DNA from: Pseudoalteromonas rubra
GTDB lineage: Bacteria; Pseudomonadota; Gammaproteobacteria; Enterobacterales; Alteromonadaceae
NCBI RefSeq assembly: GCF_000238295.3
Contig: NZ_AHCD03000043.1
Coordinates: forward strand, 309,535 to 373,534
Direction: 5' to 3'
DNA length: 64,000 bases
Shown: positions 43,044 through 52,368 of the stretch, one piece after another
Position numbering within the stretch: position 1 is the first letter of the stretch
How the letters are laid out: the number at the start of each line of letters is the position of its first letter
The notes under the pieces: generated by a model
What the model saw: the letters and a program-made list of their open reading frames with translations, nothing else
Told to the model about the DNA's origin: nothing
Databases searched by the model: none
Position numbers and translations under genes: made by a program

Positions 43044-45722
43044 ATGGCAGAAGTGAGCATAGAGAAACTAGCCGAAAACATTGGTACAACTGTTGATAAA
43101 TTACTCCAGCAGTTGGCAGATGCAGGGATCACCAAAGCCACTGGCGACCATGTTACTGAAAACGAGAAAGCACAATTGCTTGACCATTTAAGTAAACAGC
43201 ATGGCGGTACCGGTTCTGATGGACCGGAGCGTATGACTTTGCAACGTAAGAGCAAGAGCACGTTAAGTGTGACTGGCTCTCATGGCAAAGCAAAATCCGT
43301 TCAGGTCGAGGTACGTAAAAAGCGCACTTACGTTAAAAAGAGCGCAATCGAGCAGCAAAAAGAGCAGGAAAGACTCGCTGCAGAGGAAGCTGCGCGCAAA
43401 GAAGCAGAGTTGAAGGCTCAGCAAGAAGCTGAGCAAAAGGCCAAAGAAGAAGCCGAGCGTAAGGCACAAGAGGAAGCTGAGCGTAAGGCAAAAGAGGAAG
43501 CTGAGCGCAAGGCTAAAGATGAGGCAAAACGTGCAGCGCAAGCTGAACGTCAAGCGAAAGAACAGCAGAGTGAAGAAGTGGATAGCGCCCAACAAGAGAA
43601 AGAGAAACTAGAAGCAGAGCGTCTGCGCAAAGAAGCAGAAGCAGCTGCCCTACAGAAAGCAGAAGAAGAAGCCAAGCGTAAAGCTGAAGAAGCAAAGCGT
43701 TTAGCCGAAGAGAATGAAGCCCGCTGGAAAGCTGAAGAAGAAGAGCGTGCACGTCGCGAAGCTTCTGCAGATCACCACCTTACGACGTCGACTTATGCGC
43801 GTGAAGCAGAAGACGAGTCAGATGCACAGGAAGAAAAAAGTGCGCGTCGTAAGAAGAAGAAAAAGCCAGCTGAAAAAGTGGCTCAGCCAGTGCGTGGTAA
43901 GGGTAAAAAAGGCAAGCTAAAAGCGCCTACCTCACTACAGCATGGTTTTAAGAAGCCGGTAAGTGAAGTGAAGCAGGAAGTTCGTATCAGTGAAACCATC
44001 ACTGTTGCAGAACTGGCATCACGCATGGCGGTGAAAGGCGTTGAAGTCGTTAAGACCATGATGAAGATGGGTGAAATGGTTACTATTAACCAGGTCATCG
44101 ATCAGGAAACCGCGCAGGTTGTGGCTGAAGAAATGGGCCACAAAGTTGTTCTGGTTAAAGAAAACGAGCTGGAAGAAAAAGTACTGAGCGAGCGTAACGA
44201 AAGTGAAGCGCTTGAGCAACGTGCTCCAGTTGTTACTGTTATGGGTCACGTTGACCACGGTAAAACATCAACGCTGGACTATATTCGTAAAGCGAAGGTT
44301 GCTGCAGGCGAGGCCGGTGGTATTACCCAGCACATTGGTGCTTACCACGTTGAAACCGAAGGCGGCATGATCACCTTCCTGGATACACCGGGACACGCAG
44401 CGTTTACCTCAATGCGAGCACGTGGTGCCAAAGCTACTGATATCGTAGTACTGGTTGTTGCAGCTGACGATGGTGTAATGCCACAGACTAAAGAAGCGGT
44501 ACAACACGCGAAAGCGGCAGAAGTACCTCTGATCATCGCTGTAAACAAAATGGATAAAGAAGGCATTGATCCGGATCGCGTTAAAAACGAACTGGCTCAG
44601 CTGGATGTTATTCCTGAAGAGTGGGGCGGTGACACGCAGTTTGTTCACATCTCTGCGAAAACCGGTCTGGGCATCGATGACCTGCTAGAAGCTATCCTGA
44701 TGCAGTCTGAACTGCTTGAGCTGAAAGCGGCGCACAAAGGCATGGCATCAGGTGTGGTTATCGAATCTCGCCTTGATAAAGGTCGTGGTCCGGTTGCCAC
44801 TGTACTGGTTCAGTCAGGTGAACTTAACCAGGGTGATATCGTACTGTGTGGTCTGGAGTATGGCCGTGTTCGTGCAATGAAAGACGAAAACGGTAAAGAC
44901 ATTACGACTGCAGGTCCTTCAATTCCGGTTGAGATCCTCGGTATGTCAGGTGTACCAGCTGCGGGTGACGAAGCAACGGTTGTTAAAGACGAGCGTAAAG
45001 CACGTGAAGTTGCCTTGTATCGTCAGGGTAAATTCCGTGATGTGAAACTGGCGCGTCAGCAAAAAGCGAAGCTTGAAAACATGTTTACCAACATGACCGA
45101 AGGCGATGTGTCAGAAGTGAACGTGGTACTGAAAGCTGACGTACAGGGTTCAATCGAAGCAATCTCTGACTCTTTGGTTAAGCTGTCTACAGACGAAGTT
45201 AAAGTGAAGATCGTTGGTAGCGGCGTAGGTGGTATCACTGAAACTGACGCAACCCTGGCTGCAGCTTCTAACGCAATCATTGTTGGCTTTAACGTACGTG
45301 CTGATGCATCTGCACGTAAAGTGATTGAAGCTGAGAACCTGGATCTGCGTTACTACAGCGTAATCTACGACCTGATCGAAGAAGTGAAGCAGGCAATGTC
45401 AGGTATGCTGGCACCTGAGTTCAAGCAAGAGATCATCGGTCTGGCTGAAGTACGTGACGTGTTTAAGTCGCCTAAGATTGGTTCCGTTGCGGGTTGTATG
45501 GTTACTGAAGGTGTGGTTAAACGTAGCGCACCTATCCGCGTACTGCGTGACAATGTTGTTATTTACGAAGGTGAACTTGAATCACTGCGCCGCTTCAAAG
45601 ATGACGTGGCAGAAGTTCGTAACGGCATGGAGTGTGGTATCGGCGTTAAGAACTATAATGACGTTAAGGTCGGTGACCAAATCGAGGTATTCGAAACCGT
45701 TGAAGTACAACGTTCGTTGTAA
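43044..45722 (+). CDS. infB: Translation initiation factor IF-2
   Basis: This GTPase brings initiator tRNA to the ribosome. The 892 residues comprise an N-terminal IF2-N fold (about 1-55), a long charged lysine/glutamate/alanine helix region (about 95-240), a second IF2-N domain (about 318-370), the G domain ([21 protein letters not shown]) and C-terminal domains II-IV. The charged region is made partly of near-identical 24-base repeats. The gene follows nusA by 29 bases with GGGAGG upstream. Internal starts giving shorter IF2 forms are known in E. coli but cannot be judged here. Confidence 0.98.
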   Translation: MAEVSIEKLAENIGTTVDKLLQQLADAGITKATGDHVTENEKAQLLDHLSKQHGGTGSDGPERMTLQRKSKSTLSVTGSHGKAKSVQVEVRKKRTYVKKSAIEQQKEQERLAAEEAARKEAELKAQQEAEQKAKEEAERKAQEEAERKAKEEAERKAKDEAKRAAQAERQAKEQQSEEVDSAQQEKEKLEAERLRKEAEAAALQKAEEEAKRKAEEAKRLAEENEARWKAEEEERARREASADHHLTTSTYAREAEDESDAQEEKSARRKKKKKPAEKVAQPVRGKGKKGKLKAPTSLQHGFKKPVSEVKQEVRISETITVAELASRMAVKGVEVVKTMMKMGEMVTINQVIDQETAQVVAEEMGHKVVLVKENELEEKVLSERNESEALEQRAPVVTVMGHVDHGKTSTLDYIRKAKVAAGEAGGITQHIGAYHVETEGGMITFLDTPGHAAFTSMRARGAKATDIVVLVVAADDGVMPQTKEAVQHAKAAEVPLIIAVNKMDKEGIDPDRVKNELAQLDVIPEEWGGDTQFVHISAKTGLGIDDLLEAILMQSELLELKAAHKGMASGVVIESRLDKGRGPVATVLVQSGELNQGDIVLCGLEYGRVRAMKDENGKDITTAGPSIPVEILGMSGVPAAGDEATVVKDERKAREVALYRQGKFRDVKLARQQKAKLENMFTNMTEGDVSEVNVVLKADVQGSIEAISDSLVKLSTDEVKVKIVGSGVGGITETDATLAAASNAIIVGFNVRADASARKVIEAENLDLRYYSVIYDLIEEVKQAMSGMLAPEFKQEIIGLAEVRDVFKSPKIGSVAGCMVTEGVVKRSAPIRVLRDNVVIYEGELESLRRFKDDVAEVRNGMECGIGVKNYNDVKVGDQIEVFETVEVQRSL
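43442..43525 (+). repeat. infB: 24-bp tandem repeats in the IF-2 charged helix region
   Basis: The protein repeat (A/E)KEEAERKA occurs about three to four times in succession, each unit near-identical over 24 bases. Such repeats can expand or shrink by slippage without breaking the frame. Confidence 0.7.
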
Positions 45723-45743
45723 GTCAGTCGGGGTTCAACCTTG

Positions 45744-45767
45744 AAATGGGGGCGTTAGCCCCCATTT
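45744..45767 (+). terminator. Stem-loop between infB and rbfA
   Basis: AAATGGGGGC (45744-45753), loop GTTA and GCCCCCATTT (45758-45767) form a perfect 10-bp stem followed by a TGTTTGTGTTT tract. It lies between genes of one operon, so it probably only partly terminates or marks a processing point. Confidence 0.65.
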
Positions 45768-45837
45768 GTGTTTGTGTTTCCTCTAGTGGGCGATTGTATG
45801 CATTGCCCGTTTTAATGATTAAATTGAAGTGGTGAAA

Positions 45838-46248
45838 ATGAGAGAATTTTCTCGTACTGATCGTGTTGCACAACAGATCCAGAAAGAAATTGCCGTGATT
45901 TTGCAGCGCGAAATTAAAGATCCGCGCTTAGGCATGGTCACTGTATCGGCTGTAGAAGTATCACGTGATCTGTCTTACGCCAAGGTCTTTATCACTGTCC
46001 TTGGCGGTGATAAAGACAAAACCAAAGAAAACCTGTCGATTCTGAATGAAGCTACAGGCTACATCCGCTCTTTGCTGGGCAAACGTATCCGTGCGCGGAT
46101 CATGCCCGAACTGCGTTTTGTTCTGGATAACTCCCTGATGGAAGGGATGCGTATCTCTAATCTGGTTGATGAAGTGATCCGCAAAGACAATGAAAAGCGT
46201 GGCGACGAAGAGCTGCCAGATACCAAAAGCGACGACGGAGAAGCCTAA
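45838..46248 (+). CDS. rbfA: Ribosome-binding factor A
   Basis: RbfA is needed for 16S rRNA 5'-end maturation and cold adaptation. The 136-residue product has the KH-like family sequence ([57 protein letters not shown]). I used the ATG at 45838, which gives the normal family length; GTG codons 6 and 9 bases earlier are possible. Its TAA overlaps the truB ATG (TAATG). Confidence 0.96.
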   Translation: MREFSRTDRVAQQIQKEIAVILQREIKDPRLGMVTVSAVEVSRDLSYAKVFITVLGGDKDKTKENLSILNEATGYIRSLLGKRIRARIMPELRFVLDNSLMEGMRISNLVDEVIRKDNEKRGDEELPDTKSDDGEA

Positions 46249-47183
46249 TGGCACGTCGTAGTAAAGGCCGCCCGATAGATGGGATTGTGCTGCTTAATAA
46301 GCCTCAGGGGATCTCTTCGAATAAAGCGCTGCAACAAGCCAAAGGCATTTACTTTGCGCAAAAAGCCGGCCACACGGGCGCATTGGATCCACTGGCAACG
46401 GGTATGCTGCCAATCTGCTTTGGCGAAGCGACTAAGTTTACGCAGTTTCTGCTGGACACTGACAAAACTTACGTCGTGCGTGCCAAGTTAGGTGAGCGTA
46501 CAACGACTTCAGACTCTGATGGTGAAGTGGTCGAAACACGTCCTGTGCAGATCACCCGAGCGCAACTTGAGCAAGATGTTGCCAGTTTCCTGGGGGAGTC
46601 TGATCAGTACCCGTCGATGTATTCCGCGCTGAAATATCAGGGTCAACCCTTATACAAGTATGCCCGTGAAGGTATCGAAGTACCGCGTAAGTGTCGAAAG
46701 ATCAACGTCTACTCAATTACGTTAGATGAGTATAACGATCAGGCACAAGAGATCCAGATGACAGTGCATGTTTCAAAGGGCACTTACATTCGCACCATAG
46801 TTGATGATCTGGGTGAAAAGTTAGGATGTGGTGCACACGTTATTATGCTACATCGCTCTGAAGTGGGTCATTATCCCAGTGATAAAATGATCACGCTTGA
46901 GGAACTGGAAGAAAAACTCCAGCAGGCGAAAGCGGAAGATCTGCCGCCTTCGACATACATTGATGCGCTGTTGCTCCCTATGGATACGGCGTTGGTGGAT
47001 TTACCGGCAGTTGAGATCAGTGCAGAGCAGGGCGTGGCATTTAGTCATGGTCAGACTGTGGTCGTCGGTGAGCTGCCAGAGGGGGTGTTGAAAGTGGTGG
47101 CTGATGGTCGTTTTGTCGGGATTGGCGAGCGCAATCAGCACGGCCATCTGAAGGCCAAGCGAGCGTTATCCAGCGCACAATAA
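46248..47183 (+). CDS. truB: tRNA pseudouridine55 synthase TruB
   Basis: TruB converts U55 in the T-loop of tRNAs to pseudouridine. The 311-residue protein has the family motifs GIVLLNKPQGISSN, the catalytic aspartate in HTGALDPLATGMLP, the AKLGERTTTSDSDGEV block and YIRTIVDDLGEKLGCGAHV, with a C-terminal PUA-like domain. It is coupled to rbfA by a 1-base overlap. Confidence 0.97.
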   Translation: MARRSKGRPIDGIVLLNKPQGISSNKALQQAKGIYFAQKAGHTGALDPLATGMLPICFGEATKFTQFLLDTDKTYVVRAKLGERTTTSDSDGEVVETRPVQITRAQLEQDVASFLGESDQYPSMYSALKYQGQPLYKYAREGIEVPRKCRKINVYSITLDEYNDQAQEIQMTVHVSKGTYIRTIVDDLGEKLGCGAHVIMLHRSEVGHYPSDKMITLEELEEKLQQAKAEDLPPSTYIDALLLPMDTALVDLPAVEISAEQGVAFSHGQTVVVGELPEGVLKVVADGRFVGIGERNQHGHLKAKRALSSAQ

Positions 47184-47288
47184 AATTTTTTGTCAGCGGG
47201 GGTAATTGCTGATACAATGCCGCCCGCTTTGTCGCTTTGGCTGAATTAGTGATCGGCTGAAGCATTACTTAAACAATTGGAGTTTATT

Positions 47289-47558
47289 ATGTCACTAAGC
47301 AATCAAGAAAAAGCAGAAATCGTAGCAAAATTCGCACGCGCAGAAGGCGACACTGGTTCTCCTGAAGTTCAGGTTGCACTGTTAACTGCTGATATCAACA
47401 AGCTACAAGGTCACTTCGCTAACCACAAGCATGACTTCCACTCACGTCGTGGTCTGCTACGTAAAGTAAGCCAGCGTCGTAACCTGCTTGACTACCTTAA
47501 AGGTAAGAGCGTAGAGCGTTACTCTGCACTAATCAAAGAGCTTGGCCTACGTCGCTAA
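47289..47558 (+). CDS. rpsO: 30S ribosomal protein S15
   Basis: The 89-residue sequence ([20 protein letters not shown] at the start; [20 protein letters not shown] in the middle) is standard S15. The ATG at 47289 with GGAG six bases upstream gives the exact family length. S15 represses its own translation in E. coli. It lies 105 bases after truB, and its message is separated from pnp by a terminator. Confidence 0.98.
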   Translation: MSLSNQEKAEIVAKFARAEGDTGSPEVQVALLTADINKLQGHFANHKHDFHSRRGLLRKVSQRRNLLDYLKGKSVERYSALIKELGLRR

Positions 47559-47573
47559 GAACTTGATTATTTG

Positions 47574-47622
47574 TCGGATTTTTATCCGATAAGAAAAAAG
47601 GGGCTAAATCGCCCCTTTTTTT
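47574..47622 (+). terminator. Two hairpins after rpsO, including an intrinsic terminator
   Basis: TCGGAT/ATCCGA (47574-47589) is followed by AAAGGGGC (47597-47604), loop TAAATC, GCCCCTTT (47611-47618) and a run of T residues. The second is a strong rho-independent terminator; in enteric bacteria the same spacer is also an RNase III/RNase E processing region. Confidence 0.88.
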
Positions 47623-47830
47623 GTGGGTATATACTCAGTATACTTATGCCCGAGCCGCCATTCTGGGGGTTCAGCGCCAAGTCTGCAGCCAATTGTAGTG
47701 CTTAAGCGGATCATCTAGCTCTGTTTGGTTTAATCTTTTTTATCAAATGGTTATTAGTCTCTTTAGTCCCCTTAAGACTGTAATTGGTCGTTGTTGGCGC
47801 TTATATGTTATTTTTGTAAGGAAGATATTT

Positions 47831-49945
47831 GTGCAAGCAATTATTAAAGAATTCCAACTGGGTCAACACACAGTAACCCTAGAAACTGGTGCCATTGCGC
47901 GCCAGGCTGATGGTGCCGTTTTGGCCAGCATTGGCGACACCTCTGTACTTGTCACTGTTGTAGGTAAGCGTGAAGCTGCACCTGGTCAGGACTTTTTCCC
48001 TCTGACAGTTAACTATCAGGAAAAAATGTATGCGGCAGGCCGTATCCCTGGTGGCTTCCTGAAGCGTGAAGGTCGTCCTTCAGACAATGAAACACTGATC
48101 GCGCGTCTGATTGACCGTCCAATCCGTCCTTTATTCCCGGATGGTTTCGTAAACGAAGTACAAGTTATCGCGACAGTGGTTTCTTCAAACCCTGAAATCC
48201 AACCAGACATGGTTGCTATGATTGGTACTTCTGCGGCGCTAGCAATTTCTGGCGTGCCGTTCAATGGTCCAATCGGCGCCGTACGTGTTGGTTTCACTGA
48301 TGGTCAGTACGTACTAAACCCGTCAGTGACTGAACTTGAGCAAAGTAAACTTGACCTGGTTGTTGCGGGTACCGAAGGTGCCGTACTGATGGTTGAGTCA
48401 GAAGCTGAAATTCTGACTGAAGAAGAAATGCTGGGTGCGGTTGTGTATGGTCATGAGCAATCTCAGGCTATCATCCAGGCTGTGAACGAGTTTGCTGCAG
48501 AAGCAGGCAAGCCGGCTTGGGACTGGGCTGCACCAGAGAAAAACGTTGAACTGTCTGACAAAATCGCAGCAATCGCTGAGCAAAAAGTGGGTGACGCTTA
48601 CCGCATCACTGATAAAGTGGCACGTAAAGACGCACTAAGCGAAGCAAAAGCAGAAGTCGTCGAGAAGCTGACGGCTGAGCTGGCTGAAGACGAAGCGCTG
48701 GACGAGCAGGAAGTGTCTAAGCTGTTTAGCTCACTTGAAAAGAAAATCGTACGTGGCCGCATCATTGCTGGTGAGAAGCGTATTGATGGTCGTGAACCAG
48801 ACATGGTTCGTGCGCTTGACGTGATGACTGGCGTATTACCACGTACACACGGTTCTGCAATCTTCACGCGTGGTGAAACTCAGGCTCTGGTTACTGCTAC
48901 TTTAGGTACAGAACGCGATTCACAAATGATGGACAACCTGATTGGCACGCAGAAGCATCACTTCATGCTGCACTACAACTTCCCTCCATTCTGTGTGGGT
49001 GAGACAGGCTTCATCGGTTCGCCTAAACGTCGTGAAATTGGTCACGGTAACCTGGCTAAGCGCGGTGTACAAGCGGTTATGCCAACGCTTGAAGAATTCC
49101 CGTACTCTGTACGTGTGGTTTCTGAGATCACTGAATCAAACGGTTCGTCTTCAATGGCGTCTGTATGTGGTACGTCTCTGGCTCTGATGGATGCGGGTGT
49201 ACCAATCAAGTCATCTGTTGCGGGTATCGCGATGGGCCTGGTTAAAGAAGGCGAAGACTTTGTTGTTCTTTCTGACATTTTGGGTGACGAAGACCACCTG
49301 GGTGACATGGACTTTAAAGTAGCGGGTAACAGCGCGGGTGTAACTGCACTTCAGATGGATATCAAGATTGAAGGTATCACAAAAGAAATCATGCAGATTG
49401 CATTACGTCAGGCAAAAGCAGCACGTCTGCATATCCTGAGCGTGATGGACCAGGCAATCGCCAGCCCATCTCAGGACCTGTCTGAGTTTGCACCACGTAT
49501 CTACACCATGAACATTCCACCGAAGAAGATTGCTGATGTAATCGGTAAAGGTGGCGCGGTGATCCGTCAGCTAACGGAAGAAACGGATACTACTATCGAA
49601 ATCGAAGACGATGGTACCATTAAGATTGCTGCAACTAACGGCAACAGTGCTAAAGAAGCGATTGCTCGCATCGAAGCGCTTACCGCTGAGTTGGAAGTAG
49701 GTACTATCTACACAGGTAAAGTAAACCGTATCGTAGACTTTGGTGCATTCGTAAACGTACTACCCGGTAAAGATGGCCTGGTACACATTTCACAGATCAG
49801 CAAAGAGCGCGTAAACAACGTAGCTGATCACCTGTCTGTTGGCCAGGAAGTGAAAGTAAAAGTACTTGAAGTAGACCGTCAGGGTCGTGTGCGTCTGAGC
49901 ATTAAAGAAGCATTAGAGTCAGATGCGGCACCTGCTGCTGAGTAA
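47831..49945 (+). CDS. pnp: Polyribonucleotide nucleotidyltransferase (PNPase)
   Basis: This 3'-5' phosphorolytic exoribonuclease is part of the RNA degradosome. The 704 residues comprise two RNase PH domains with a helical domain between, then a KH domain ([20 protein letters not shown]) and an S1 domain ([20 protein letters not shown]). I use the GTG at 47831 because AAGGA lies eight bases before it and the product then matches E. coli PNPase at its N-terminus ([19 protein letters not shown]); an in-frame ATG at 47747 would add 28 non-homologous residues. The 272-base leader between rpsO and pnp probably carries autoregulatory structure. Confidence 0.97.
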   Translation: MQAIIKEFQLGQHTVTLETGAIARQADGAVLASIGDTSVLVTVVGKREAAPGQDFFPLTVNYQEKMYAAGRIPGGFLKREGRPSDNETLIARLIDRPIRPLFPDGFVNEVQVIATVVSSNPEIQPDMVAMIGTSAALAISGVPFNGPIGAVRVGFTDGQYVLNPSVTELEQSKLDLVVAGTEGAVLMVESEAEILTEEEMLGAVVYGHEQSQAIIQAVNEFAAEAGKPAWDWAAPEKNVELSDKIAAIAEQKVGDAYRITDKVARKDALSEAKAEVVEKLTAELAEDEALDEQEVSKLFSSLEKKIVRGRIIAGEKRIDGREPDMVRALDVMTGVLPRTHGSAIFTRGETQALVTATLGTERDSQMMDNLIGTQKHHFMLHYNFPPFCVGETGFIGSPKRREIGHGNLAKRGVQAVMPTLEEFPYSVRVVSEITESNGSSSMASVCGTSLALMDAGVPIKSSVAGIAMGLVKEGEDFVVLSDILGDEDHLGDMDFKVAGNSAGVTALQMDIKIEGITKEIMQIALRQAKAARLHILSVMDQAIASPSQDLSEFAPRIYTMNIPPKKIADVIGKGGAVIRQLTEETDTTIEIEDDGTIKIAATNGNSAKEAIARIEALTAELEVGTIYTGKVNRIVDFGAFVNVLPGKDGLVHISQISKERVNNVADHLSVGQEVKVKVLEVDRQGRVRLSIKEALESDAAPAAE

Positions 49946-49975
49946 TATCTGACAAAGAAACAATGAGTTTCGATG

Positions 49976-50001
49976 AAAGGGGCTGAATGGCCCCTTTTTT
50001 T
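49976..50001 (+). terminator. Intrinsic terminator after pnp
   Basis: AAAGGGGC (49976-49983), loop TGAATG and GCCCCTTT (49990-49997) are followed by a run of T residues, about 30 bases after the stop codon. Confidence 0.9.
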
Positions 50002-50077
50002 ATGCTTTAATATTTGCTCGACAGTAGTAGCGACAAGCGGATCAGAAATTCGCAACATGCCCAAAAGGGGAAATAGA

Positions 50078-50959
50078 TTGAGACTGTTATTATTACCTTT
50101 GCTATGTCTGAGCTTACTCGGGTGTCAGTCAACTCAGCAGGCGGCGGATATGCCCAACGTGACGGTGCCTTTTGCTGTGCCACTGGCAGCTAACTTTCGC
50201 AATGAAATTGCCATCGCCAGGTACAGTGAGCTGTTACAAAACAAAACACTGGATAATGAACAACAAGCGCAGTTGTTTTATAACCGCGGCATGCTTTATG
50301 ACAGTCTGGGATTATCCACGCTGGCACGTATCGACTTTAATCGCGCAGTTAAGTTGAAGCCAGACTTGGCAGAAGTATACAATTTTTTGGGCATACACCA
50401 CACATTACGCCAGGAGTATGGAACTGCCTACGAGATGTTTGATGCGGTGCTGGAGCTGAACACGGATCATGAGTACGCTTATTTAAATCGGGGTATCGCG
50501 CTGTATTATGGTGAACGTCCGGCATTGGCGGTCAGCGACTTTGAAACCTTCTTAGCACGTTCGCCTCAGGACCCATATCGGTTGATGTGGCTTTACCTGG
50601 CAGAATCTAAAGTCGACCCGATTGCGGCAAAAGCAGCCCTGAAGCAGCATAGCCAGGCTTTGAATCATGATGAATGGGCAACGCAATTGGTCCAGCTTTA
50701 TTTGAATGAGCTGTCTCAGCAGGCCTTTCTCGCGCAAGTGGGAGATGGCGTTAAGTCGCAACAGGAGTTTGCCGAACGTCTGTGTGAAGCCTACTTTTAT
50801 CTGGCTAAGCGTTACCAGGCTGAGGGTAAAACAGGAAAAGCCATTGAATATTTCAAACTGGCCCTTGCAACCAATGTCTACGAATTTGTAGAACATAAAT
50901 ACGCCCGTCTTGAATTGCAAATTATCGCCGATGAAATGAACCGGGCGGATGTAGGCTGA
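50078..50959 (+). CDS. nlpI: Lipoprotein NlpI (TPR adaptor)
   Basis: NlpI is an outer-membrane lipoprotein with tetratricopeptide repeats. In E. coli it delivers peptidoglycan hydrolases and substrates to the Prc protease. The product shows a lipoprotein signal (LCLSLLGCQS) and TPRs such as AQLFYNRGMLYDSLGLSTLA and AEVYNFLGIHHTLRQEYGTA. I propose the TTG at 50078 as start since AAGGGG lies seven bases upstream and the lipoprotein signal begins at once; an ATG at 50057 lacks a ribosome site. Position after pnp is conserved. It ends four bases before a zinc-protease-like gene. Confidence 0.93.
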   Translation: MRLLLLPLLCLSLLGCQSTQQAADMPNVTVPFAVPLAANFRNEIAIARYSELLQNKTLDNEQQAQLFYNRGMLYDSLGLSTLARIDFNRAVKLKPDLAEVYNFLGIHHTLRQEYGTAYEMFDAVLELNTDHEYAYLNRGIALYYGERPALAVSDFETFLARSPQDPYRLMWLYLAESKVDPIAAKAALKQHSQALNHDEWATQLVQLYLNELSQQAFLAQVGDGVKSQQEFAERLCEAYFYLAKRYQAEGKTGKAIEYFKLALATNVYEFVEHKYARLELQIIADEMNRADVG

Positions 50960-50963
50960 TCGT

Positions 50964-52136
50964 ATGTCTGCCTTGATGCTTCGCTATGTGGTGTTACTGG
51001 TTTGCAGCACACTCATAGCGGGCAGCGCCTTTAATCCCTGGCATTTTAACTCTCCCAACGCGCGTCAGGCACAGCTTTCATTGCTTAAGCGCAGTCCACA
51101 GAGCTTTTTCCTTGATGTCCGACGAGCAGGTCTGCTGTTACCTGAGCTGTCTAACGGCACGGTACTGGCGCTACGCAAGCTGGATGAGCCCTCGGCGGCT
51201 TTTGAATGGGCTATACGACTGACTGAACAGGGTGACTTAGATACGGCGCTCCTGCTGGCCAGTGCACATTGGGAAGCCACCTCCACGCAAGCACATCTGC
51301 GTTTACTGGAGTCACTAACAGCGGCCCAAGCAGTGTCTGAGGTTAATCAGTTAGCCTCTCAATTCACTCTGCCGCCACCTTATTTTACGCTATCACAGGT
51401 TATGCAGGGCGCTTCTGCAAGCATGCTGGCATTAGATGATTTACAGCAATTGGCTATCAGAACGGTGAATGAGCTTCACTGGGATGATGCAAAGTGCATA
51501 CGTCGGGTGGCCATGTTGAGTGATTCCTGGCTGGGCCTTAAAAAGCTGCAACAGCTGAAAGCGCAATACCTTGCCGCCCCGTTACCCCATTCGGGTAGCT
51601 ACTGTTTTGCAGATCCTGTGTATATGGGGTCTGATTTACGATGTAATCTCAAGGCACAAAAGTTTGCTTATTGTGACCTTGCCGCGTTGCCAGGCAGTGC
51701 ATACTGGTCCTCTGCCGATCATCTTGTATTGATGACAAAACACGGCGATGCGAATGTCAGCCGTGGCGTGATGACATTGAACTTGGACAGCGATTATGTC
51801 GTGTTTATCCATGAGCTGATGCACTTCAGTGGCTTTGAGGATGAATATGCGATTGGAGAGGCAAAAGCACAATGGTTATGTGCAACCCCGGGGTATAAAG
51901 CACCTAACTTATATGTTGGCACTACACCGCCTAAGGGGTGGTACCCCAGCCAGAGCTGTGAGGCTGGGCTGTTATCTGCCTTTAAGCCCCAGCAGGCTAT
52001 GTCTAACATGCAATATCAGAGTCTGGCCTTGTCTACACGATATAAGGAACTTTGGTTATTGGCATTTCAGCAACAGCGCGATAAACCCACAGACTTTCAG
52101 CGATTTATTCAGGTTAAATTAGCTGCCAAGGGTTAA
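50964..52136 (+). CDS. Exported protein with HExxHxxGxxDE zinc-protease-like motif
   Basis: The 390-residue protein has an N-terminal hydrophobic signal or anchor (about 5-22), a helical middle (about 75-220) that may hold TPR-like pairs, and a C-terminal section with HELMHFSGFEDEY (H283, E284, H287, D293/E294). This fits the zinc-binding helix of gluzincin/metzincin-type metalloproteases with an aspartate or glutamate as third ligand. At least six cysteines lie around the motif (YCFADPVYM, RCNLK, AYCDLA, WLCATPGY, SCEAG), suggesting disulphides and a periplasmic site. I do not recognise the family. It begins four bases after nlpI, so the two are cotranscribed; NlpI is an adaptor of proteolysis in E. 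coli, which makes this pairing notable. Confidence 0.7.
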   Translation: MSALMLRYVVLLVCSTLIAGSAFNPWHFNSPNARQAQLSLLKRSPQSFFLDVRRAGLLLPELSNGTVLALRKLDEPSAAFEWAIRLTEQGDLDTALLLASAHWEATSTQAHLRLLESLTAAQAVSEVNQLASQFTLPPPYFTLSQVMQGASASMLALDDLQQLAIRTVNELHWDDAKCIRRVAMLSDSWLGLKKLQQLKAQYLAAPLPHSGSYCFADPVYMGSDLRCNLKAQKFAYCDLAALPGSAYWSSADHLVLMTKHGDANVSRGVMTLNLDSDYVVFIHELMHFSGFEDEYAIGEAKAQWLCATPGYKAPNLYVGTTPPKGWYPSQSCEAGLLSAFKPQQAMSNMQYQSLALSTRYKELWLLAFQQQRDKPTDFQRFIQVKLAAKG

Positions 52137-52368
52137 AAGCCCAGTTTATTTATGAATTTAATCTGAATTGTTTGTAAATGTTGGCTAAAATGGCAGCGTA
52201 TAGAGCGCGAAAGTCTAGACAACTCAAATACTAATCAAGTATAACTGGTAAGCGTTATGTGTGATAAAAACGTGCGCAAAATAAATCAGATAGTCTATGC
52301 ATAACACTAGCTACACACTGCGCGCTGTTCCGTTTATTTACGGTTATTGAAGATAAAAGGTTTTCTTT

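Noticed and set aside
43263..43752. Leucine-rich ORFs opposite infB
   Set aside because: They arise from the repetitive Lys/Glu/Ala codons of IF-2 read on the other strand.
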